Shown here one piece after another: positions 58,509-64,000 of a DNA stretch of 64,000 bases (positions are counted from its first letter, which is position 1; every line of letters begins with the position of its first letter). Source of the DNA: Streptomyces sp. XY006. GTDB lineage: Bacteria; Actinomycetota; Actinomycetes; Streptomycetales; Streptomycetaceae. The stretch lies in NCBI RefSeq assembly GCF_002237655.1, contig NZ_NOKT01000004.1, forward strand, positions 124,001-188,000. The letters are read 5' to 3'. A program made the translations under genes and the position numbers. Under the pieces are notes generated by a model. It did no database searches, was not told the DNA's origin, and saw nothing but the letters and a program-made list of their open reading frames with translations.

Positions 58509-60317
58509 TTACGCCCCCGCCTTGGTGACGGCCGGTTCGTCGGTCAGCGTGGTCTGTTTCGGTACGTCGAGTTGGCCCGTCTCGTGGAATTCGAGCTGGC
58601 GCCGGCGGTTGGCGATGATGCCTTCGGGGCGGAAGCGCATCAGCAGGATGAGCGCGATGCCGAAGGCGAGGAGCGACTTCTCCTGGAGGAAGACGAGCTT
58701 CTCGGGGAGCAGGTAGAGCAGGGCCGCGCCGAGGAGCGGTCCGGCGACCGTGCCCATGCCGCCGAGGACGACCGCGGCCAGGAGGAACGCGGAGTTGGGC
58801 GGGGTGGAGCCGGCGAACTGGTACGGCGTGGGGACCACGCTGTAGGTGACGTGGGCGCTGACGGTGCCGGCGAGGCCGGCGAGGGCGGCGCCGAGGGCGA
58901 AGGCGACGAGCTTGACGCGGAAGCCGTTGATGCCCATGGCGGTGGCGGCGGTCTCGTCCTCGCGGATGGCGATCCAGGAGCGGCCGATGCGGGAGTCCGC
59001 GGCGCGGGTGTAGACGAGGACCACGATGGCCATGATGAGGACCATCAGCAGGTAGTAGTTGGCGAAGCGGCCGAGGGTGAACCCGCCGATGTCGTGGGCC
59101 TGCCCGAAGTTGAACCCGAAGAGGTTCAGGTCGGGGATGGAGGGGATGCCGTTGGGGCCGTTGGTGACGTCGGGTCCGGACTGGCCGTCCATGTTGTTGA
59201 CGGCGATGCGGAAGATCTCACCGAAGCCGAGGGTGACGATGGCGAGGTAGTCGCCGCGCAGCCGCAGGGTCGGGGCGCCGATGAGGACGCCGAAGACCAG
59301 GGAGGCGGCGGCGCCGGCCAGGGCGGAGGCCCAGAACGGCAGGTGGACGCCGGAGATGGTGGAGAACTCGGAGCCGGAGACGAGGGCGGCGGTGTAGGCG
59401 CCGACGCCGAGGAAGGCGACGTATCCGAGGTCGAGGAGTCCGGCGAGGCCGACGACGATGTTCAGGCCGAGGGCCACGGTCCCGAAGATCAGGATGTTGA
59501 CGCCGATGTTGGCGTAGTGGTCGTCGGTCTGGGTGAAGGGGAAGGCGATGGCCGCGGCGAAGCCCATGGCGAGGGTGAAGCTGCGGTTGGCGGCGACGAG
59601 CGCGGAGAAGCGGTCGAGGAGGCCGGCGGTGTGCAGCGCCCAGAGGGCGAAGACGACGACGAAGAGGTAGCCGACGAAGAGTTCGCCGTACTCGGTGTCG
59701 ATGCCGTAGGTGAAGACGCCGAGGCCGATGATCGTCACGACCGTGATGACGGCCCGCTGCACCCAGGGCGCGACGGCCTGCGGGGCGGCGATCCGCTCGG
59801 GCTTGGCGATGTAGGCCTTGAGGGTTTCCTTGGTGCCCTCGCCTGCGTGCTCCTGGGGGAGCGCGAAGGCGCCGAGGACGGGCAGCAGGGAGGCGACGGC
59901 CGCGATCCAGCCGCCGGGTTCGAGGTTGACGACACCGCCGAGTTCGGCGCTGATGGCGATGACGGTGAACCAGGTGACGGCGAATCCGCCGAGCGCGTTG
60001 AGGACGAGCGGCGCGTTGTTGCGGGCGGGCAGCAGCCAGCCGAGGCCGCGGATGCCGTACGCGGCGAGCGCGTACAGGGTGGTGAGGAGTCCGGCGGTGA
60101 AGGTGAGCCACTGCAGGCCGCCGGGGTAGCCGGTGATGGTGAGGTCGCCGGGGAACTCGCTGGTCCAGGTCCAGGCGAGGAAGGCGGAGGCCGCGGTGGC
60201 GATGCCGCCGCCGAGCAGCAGGGCGCGGGCGGCCGCCAGGGGCAGCGGTACGAGGCCGCGCGGGGCGGGCGGAGCGGGGGTGGCGTCCGGGGCGGGGGTC
60301 TTGGTCGTCTCGGTCAT
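58509..60317 (-). CDS. livM: Branched-chain amino-acid ABC permease with N-terminal extension
   Basis: LivM (602 aa). The family domain is residues ~265-580 (NILIFGTVALGLNIVVGLAGLLDLGYVAFLGVGAYT, TLRLRGDYLAIVTLGFGEIFRI, AIREDETAATAMGIN, GGMGTVAGPLLGAALLYLLPE). The usual LivM has about 300-430 residues; here there are about 230 additional N-terminal residues with five or more membrane helices. The extension begins with a Pro-rich stretch. It ends with a polar tail. Confidence 0.92.
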   Translation of the reverse strand: MTETTKTPAPDATPAPPAPRGLVPLPLAAARALLLGGGIATAASAFLAWTWTSEFPGDLTITGYPGGLQWLTFTAGLLTTLYALAAYGIRGLGWLLPARNNAPLVLNALGGFAVTWFTVIAISAELGGVVNLEPGGWIAAVASLLPVLGAFALPQEHAGEGTKETLKAYIAKPERIAAPQAVAPWVQRAVITVVTIIGLGVFTYGIDTEYGELFVGYLFVVVFALWALHTAGLLDRFSALVAANRSFTLAMGFAAAIAFPFTQTDDHYANIGVNILIFGTVALGLNIVVGLAGLLDLGYVAFLGVGAYTAALVSGSEFSTISGVHLPFWASALAGAAASLVFGVLIGAPTLRLRGDYLAIVTLGFGEIFRIAVNNMDGQSGPDVTNGPNGIPSIPDLNLFGFNFGQAHDIGGFTLGRFANYYLLMVLIMAIVVLVYTRAADSRIGRSWIAIREDETAATAMGINGFRVKLVAFALGAALAGLAGTVSAHVTYSVVPTPYQFAGSTPPNSAFLLAAVVLGGMGTVAGPLLGAALLYLLPEKLVFLQEKSLLAFGIALILLMRFRPEGIIANRRRQLEFHETGQLDVPKQTTLTDEPAVTKAGA

Positions 60318-60321
60318 GTGA

Positions 60322-61251
60322 TCACGCCCTGTCCGCGACGCGCTCGCCGAGCAGGCCCTGTGGCCTGAAGAGGAGCACGAGGATGAGGAGGCAGAAGGCC
60401 CACACGTTCGCCCAGCTCTGGCCGCCGAGCTGCTGCATGCCGGGGATCTCGTCGATGTAGGCGGAGGCGAGGGTCTCGGCGATGCCGAGGACGACGCCGC
60501 CGAGCATGGCGCCGTAGATGTTGCCGATGCCGCCGAGGACGGCCGCGGTGAAGGCCTTGAGGCCCATCAGGAAGCCCATGCGGTAGTCGACGTTGCCGTA
60601 CTTGAGTCCGTAGGCGACGGCGGCGACGGCGGCGAAGAAGCCGCCGATGGCGAAGGCGATGACGATGATGCGGTTGGTGTCGATGCCCATCAGCTGCGCG
60701 GTGTCGGGGTCCTGCGCGGTGGCCTGCATGGCGCGGCCGGTGCGGCTGCGGCGCACGAAGAAGGCGAGGGCGGCCATGCAGATGATGGCGGCGAGGATGA
60801 GGAAGATGTCGGCGTCCTTGATGGTGACGGAGCCGATCTCGTGGGTGGCGTCGAGTCCCGGGAAGGCGCGGGCGCGGTCGGCGCCGGGGTAGAAGTTGCG
60901 CACGACCTCCTGGAGGGCCAGGGAGAGGCCGATGGCCGTGATGAGCGGTGCCAGGCGTGGTGCTCCGCGCAGGGGCCGGTAGGCGAACCGTTCCGCTCCG
61001 ACGGCTATGAGGATGGCCACGAGGGCGCCGCCGAGGAGCATCAGGGGTACGGCGAGAGCCATCGAGGTGCCGTCGGGCAGGATGTAGAAGTAGACCGTGA
61101 GGGCACCGAACGCCCCGGTCATGAAGATCTCGCCGTGCGCGAAGTTGATGAGCTGGACGATGCCGTACACCATCGTGTAGCCGATGGCGATCAGCCCGTA
61201 CATCGAGCCGAGAAGCAGCCCGTTGGCCAGCTGCTGCGGCAGGGTGTTCAC
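60322..61251 (-). CDS. livH: Branched-chain amino-acid ABC permease
   Basis: LivH (309 aa): QQLANGLLLGSMYGLIAIGYTMVYGIVQLINFAHGEIFM, LITAIGLSLALQEVVRNFYPG, QDPDTAQLMGIDTNRIIVIAFAIGG, GNVDYRMGFLMGLKAFTAAVLGGIGNIYGAMLGG. Eight membrane helices, normal length. GTG start. Separated from livK by a hairpin. Confidence 0.95.
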   Translation of the reverse strand: MNTLPQQLANGLLLGSMYGLIAIGYTMVYGIVQLINFAHGEIFMTGAFGALTVYFYILPDGTSMALAVPLMLLGGALVAILIAVGAERFAYRPLRGAPRLAPLITAIGLSLALQEVVRNFYPGADRARAFPGLDATHEIGSVTIKDADIFLILAAIICMAALAFFVRRSRTGRAMQATAQDPDTAQLMGIDTNRIIVIAFAIGGFFAAVAAVAYGLKYGNVDYRMGFLMGLKAFTAAVLGGIGNIYGAMLGGVVLGIAETLASAYIDEIPGMQQLGGQSWANVWAFCLLILVLLFRPQGLLGERVADRA

Positions 61252-61327
61252 CGCATGGCCTCCATGTCGCTGGTGGTCGTGTGCACTGGATGCGTGCGTG
61301 GTCGCGTGCTGTGTGGGGGTGTGAAAA

Positions 61328-61365
61328 CGGGCCGCGCGGTCGGGGTCGTCCTCCCGCGCGGCCCG
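61328..61365 (-). terminator. Terminator/attenuator between livK and livH
   Basis: Perfect 12-bp stem CGGGCCGCGCGG / CCGCGCGGCCCG with a 14-nt loop; on the minus strand it is followed by TTTTCAC. It lies 25 nt beyond the livK stop. Partial termination here would give more binding protein than permease, as is common in ABC operons. Confidence 0.75.
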
Positions 61366-61389
61366 GGTGCGGCTATGGGGGGGCCGGTA

Positions 61390-62634
61390 TTACTGCAGGT
61401 CGGCGGTGCCGGTCTCGACGGCCTTCCAGGCGCCCTTCTCGACCTGGTACACCGTCAGCTGCTTGTTGGTGGTGTCGCCGTACTCGTCGAAGGAGATCTT
61501 GCCGGTGAGGCCTTCGAAGTCGGACTTCTGGACACCGTCGACGACCTTGGAGCGCAGGTCGTTGATGTCGCTGGGCACCTTGCCGCCGTTGGCGTCGGCC
61601 GCGGCCTTGACGGCCTTGATGATGGCGGTGGTGGCGTCGTAGGCGTAGGCGCCGTAGGCGCCGTAGTCGCCCTTGTAGCCCTTGTCCTTGTAGGTCTGGA
61701 TGAACTGCTTGGCGGCGGGCAGGGTGTCGGCGGGGACACCGATCGCCGTGGCGAGGTCACCCTCGGAGGACTTGCCGGCGGCCTCGATGTAGGTCGAGGC
61801 GAACATGCCGTCGCCGCCGAACAGCGGGATCTTGACGCCGGCGTCCTTGAGCTGCTTGGTGATCAGCGCGGACTCGTCGTACTGGCCGCCGTAGTAGAGC
61901 AGGTCGGCGCCGGAGTTCTTGATCTTGGTGACGAGGGAGCCGAAGTCCTTGTCGCCGGTGTTGACGTGGTCGGTGCCGGCGATCTTGCCGCCGAGCTTCT
62001 TGTACTGCTCGGCGAAGATCTTCGCGAGGCCGGCGCCGTAGGTCTGCTTGTCGTCGACGACGAAGGCCTTCTTCTTCTTGAGGCCGTTGTACGCGTAGCC
62101 GGCGGCGAAGCTGCCCTGCAGCTCGTCGGTGGTGGCGGTGCGGAAGTAGGTCTTGAACGGACGCTTCTTGTCCGTCTGCCAGTTCTTGCCCTGGGTGAGC
62201 TCCGGGTTGGTGTTCGCCGGGGAGATCTGGACCATGTTGGCCGAGGCGAAGACCTGCTGCATCGTCTGGGCGACGCCGGAGTTCAGCGGGCCGACGGCGC
62301 CGACGGCGGTCTTGTCGCCGACGATGTTGGTGGCGTTGGACTGTCCGGTCGCGGGCTGCGCCTTGTCGTCCAGGGCCTTGAGCTGGAACTTCACGCCCGG
62401 GACCCAGTTGTTCTTGTTGGCGTCGTCGATGGCTATCTGGGCGCCGTACTGGATGCCGAGGCCGGTGGTGGAGTTCTCACCGGAGAGCGGGGCGTCGACG
62501 CCGATGGTCAGCGTCGTGCTGCTCCCGCTGTCTCCGCCCTTGTCACCGCTGTCGTCTCGGGAACCGCAGGCGGTGAGAGTCAGAGCTCCGGTCGTGAGAA
62601 CGGAGGTAAGTATCACCAAGGAACGCTGTCGCAC
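61390..62634 (-). CDS. livK: Branched-chain amino-acid-binding lipoprotein
   Basis: LivK-type solute-binding protein (414 aa). Signal peptide with lipobox LTAC; C23 is the lipidated residue. The mature part has TLTIGVDAPLSGENSTTGLGIQYGAQIAIDDAN, VGPLNSGVAQTM and LYYGGQYDESALITKQLKDAG, typical of the peripheral-binding-protein type I fold. GTG 62634 is chosen because AAAGGA lies 6 nt upstream; a GTG at 62649 would add five residues. It would be made by Lgt from this window or its paralogue. Confidence 0.93.
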   Translation of the reverse strand: MRQRSLVILTSVLTTGALTLTACGSRDDSGDKGGDSGSSTTLTIGVDAPLSGENSTTGLGIQYGAQIAIDDANKNNWVPGVKFQLKALDDKAQPATGQSNATNIVGDKTAVGAVGPLNSGVAQTMQQVFASANMVQISPANTNPELTQGKNWQTDKKRPFKTYFRTATTDELQGSFAAGYAYNGLKKKKAFVVDDKQTYGAGLAKIFAEQYKKLGGKIAGTDHVNTGDKDFGSLVTKIKNSGADLLYYGGQYDESALITKQLKDAGVKIPLFGGDGMFASTYIEAAGKSSEGDLATAIGVPADTLPAAKQFIQTYKDKGYKGDYGAYGAYAYDATTAIIKAVKAAADANGGKVPSDINDLRSKVVDGVQKSDFEGLTGKISFDEYGDTTNKQLTVYQVEKGAWKAVETGTADLQ

Positions 62635-62726
62635 AATCAGTCCTTTCACAGGCAGGCCCCGCCCTGGTCGGGGGGTGAGTGCCGCGCTGGTACCGAACTC
62701 CCGATGTGGAGCGGTGACTGGCCGTG

Positions 62727-62756
62727 ACTCTAAGCCCGGGGTAAGGGCAGGGTCAG
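62727..62756 (-). promoter_or_regulatory. livK promoter
   Basis: On the minus strand CTGACC (62751-62756), 18-nt spacer, TAGAGT (62727-62732), about 93 nt upstream of the livK GTG. This fits the HrdB-type consensus well. Confidence 0.55.
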
Positions 62757-63121
62757 TGGTGCGGGCTCGCTTGTGACTTTCTTGTTATGACGGGGTGGAT
62801 GTCCGCTCTCGGCGAGGGACCCTCTCGGCGGGTTTGGTGGATTTTCGCCGAAGTCCGCATTCTGAGAACGCGCACTTCCGGTTGGCCGTGGCTGAGATCG
62901 TGCGCTGCCCGGGCCGCAGGCCGCCGGGTCAAGATCGGAAAGGTTCCCGGCGTGGGAGCGGCCGAAGGGGAAATCGCGGTCTTGTATTGCGCGCGCGTTA
63001 CGGAGCGTTACGTAGAGAAATGGCGGCGCGGCATCCGGGCGAGTGGGAAAAGGCCGATTTCGCCGGTTCGGGAGTGCGGTGATCTCCCGGGGGTGGGGAG
63101 GGGGCCGCGGGGAGGGGGCAT

Positions 63122-63173
63122 GCCGAACGCCCCGCCGCTTCGGGGTCGGACCCGATGCGGCGGGGCGTTCGGC
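63122..63173 (-). terminator. Terminator of the trypsin-like protease gene
   Basis: Perfect 17-bp stem GCCGAACGCCCCGCCGC / GCGGCGGGGCGTTCGGC with an 18-nt loop, 21 nt after the stop codon. Confidence 0.85.
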
Positions 63174-63193
63174 GGTGGTGCGGCCGGTGCCGG

Positions 63194-64000
63194 CTACGGC
63201 AGCCGTGTGAAGGGCGCGAGGAACGCGCGGGCGCCCGGGGTGTCCAGACGGTACGTCACATTGGTGGCGTAGCAAGGGGTGTCACCGGTGATGGTGGTGG
63301 CGGCGAGGACGCGCTTGCCGCCCAGCGTCGCGAAGTTGGGGCCGCCCGAATCGCCGTAGCAGGCACCGCCGTTGCCCTGCGGCGCGGTCATGGCGAGCCG
63401 GGCCCAGGAGTCGTTGAGGGCGTTGAAGGTGACGGGCGCCTTCATGCGGACGCCGCCGCCGGGGTGGGTGTGGCCGCCGGGGCCGTTGACGGCCTCCTGG
63501 GTGCCGTATCCGGCGACGACCCAGTCGGTGGCGTTCAGTCCCTGCGGTCCGAGCCTGCCGAGCTGGTTCGCGGTGGGCAGGGTCGCCGGGGTGAAGCTCC
63601 AGCGGGCCTCGACCGCGGCGGCGGACACCTGGACCACCGAGATGTCGTGGGTGTCGGAGGCGGGTCCCGGATAGTCGGGGTGCGAGTGGGCGGTGCCGGG
63701 CACGGCGACGGCGGCGGCCTGCGCGGCGGGGTCGCCGGGGTACTTCTTCGCCGCCGCGTCGAGCCCGGCCTGCACGTCCTGGTCGAGGGACACGTGGAAG
63801 CGCACGTTGTCGGGCCAGTCGGTGGTGCAGTGCGCGGCGGTCAGGAAGGTGTCCCGGTCGATCATGGTGCCGGAGCAGACCCAGTCGACCCGGTCGGGTG
63901 TCGCGGGGTCGCCGTCGTCGTCCCAGGTGGCCACGAGCGCGCCGACCTCGGTGCGTTCGGGGGCGGGCGTGGCGTTGTAGGAGTTGATGGCGGAGGACGG
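63194..64000 (-). CDS. Trypsin-like serine protease, C-terminal part (gene runs off the right edge)
   Basis: S1-family protease; 268 residues are in the window and the frame continues beyond base 64000, so the signal peptide is not seen. Catalytic His in FLTAAHCTT, Asp in DTHDISVVQVS, Ser in CYGDSGGPNF. The Val of ALVATWDDDGD is an in-frame GTG at 63934, but upstream sequence is in frame and reads as protein (SSAINSYNATPAPERTEV), so this GTG is not the start. Cys pairs typical of secreted trypsins are present (VCSGTMI, TAAHC, GACYG, TPCYA). Probably exported. Confidence 0.9.
   Translation of the reverse strand, partial: PSSAINSYNATPAPERTEVGALVATWDDDGDPATPDRVDWVCSGTMIDRDTFLTAAHCTTDWPDNVRFHVSLDQDVQAGLDAAAKKYPGDPAAQAAAVAVPGTAHSHPDYPGPASDTHDISVVQVSAAAVEARWSFTPATLPTANQLGRLGPQGLNATDWVVAGYGTQEAVNGPGGHTHPGGGVRMKAPVTFNALNDSWARLAMTAPQGNGGACYGDSGGPNFATLGGKRVLAATTITGDTPCYATNVTYRLDTPGARAFLAPFTRLP

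Larger units (their letters stand above)
62635..63193. other. Gene-free region between livK and the protease gene
   Basis: A 559-nt gap. It holds the livK promoter, the protease terminator, and about 350 nt (62760-63110) with lower third-position GC bias than real genes here. ORFs in it have no recognisable domain and poor codon usage. GCGTTACG occurs twice close together at about 62995-63010. I see no clear RNA gene. Confidence 0.5.

Noticed and set aside
58572..60368. A 598-codon plus-strand frame opposite livM
   Set aside because: Gly/Glu/Asp-rich shadow translation of livM; no domain and no ribosome binding site.
62787..63272. ORFs of 161 and 95 codons between livK and the protease gene
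   Set aside because: Codon usage is poor for this genome, there is no domain, and the longer frame runs through the protease terminator and into the opposite-strand gene.

Overview
The window is high-GC actinobacterial chromosome: dense genes, G/C third codon positions, many GTG starts, many 4-nt stop/start overlaps and many apparently leaderless genes. The gene order (trpE to trpA, lgt, gltBD, pyk, an ANTAR response regulator, a liv transporter) and the family make-up point to Streptomyces. Order and content resemble the S. coelicolor core chromosome as I remember it, but no database was searched.

Layout. (1) 1-5375: tryptophan genes (3' end of trpE, three small membrane proteins, trpC, a trpM-like small ORF, trpB, trpA), closed by a strong hairpin; then a membrane-anchored DsbA-like protein and lgt. 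(2) 7334-14200, minus strand: a six-gene translationally coupled operon of four different ADP-ribosylglycohydrolase-family proteins, a class III CoA-transferase and a CitE-like lyase. (3) 14417-21585: a VIT1/CCC1 metal transporter behind an iron-box-like site, and glutamate synthase gltBD behind a GlnR-box-like site. (4) 21688-29656: an FtsX/MacB-type ABC system with two large permeases and two ATPases, one ending in an AbrB/SpoVT-like domain. A VWA protein and an orphan cytochrome b (QcrB paralogue) follow.

(5) 32203-42394: the most coherent accessory block. Its acyl-CoA dehydrogenase pair, SDRs, TetR regulator, thiolase, nitronate-monooxygenase-like protein, two CoA-transferase-like subunits and crotonase match, gene by gene, the KstR2-controlled genes of mycobacteria and rhodococci that degrade the steroid C and D rings (the HIP pathway). 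KstR2-like palindromes lie in both divergent intergenic regions. Between the two dehydrogenase genes is a four-copy 56-58 bp tandem array that seems to have been made from the stop/start junction itself.

(6) 42439-50747: a zinc-metalloprotease-like protein, GNAT, chorismate mutase, an orphan response regulator, aminopeptidase N, and a decarboxylase/N-hydroxylase pair like the first two enzymes of hydroxamate siderophore synthesis but without a synthetase. (7) 50814-64000: Tat-exported 5'-nucleotidase, SIMPL protein, pyruvate kinase with an altered C-terminus, a free-standing HTH-LAGLIDADG gene, an odd tRNA(CAA) with a short variable loop, PdtaR-like antiterminator, a complete branched-chain amino-acid ABC operon, and the 3' part of a secreted trypsin-like protease.

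Most of the window is core metabolism. The items most worth following are the ADP-ribosylglycohydrolase quartet operon, the HIP-type cluster with its junction minisatellite, the ATPase-AbrB fusion, the atypical tRNA, and the recurring leaderless promoter layout.
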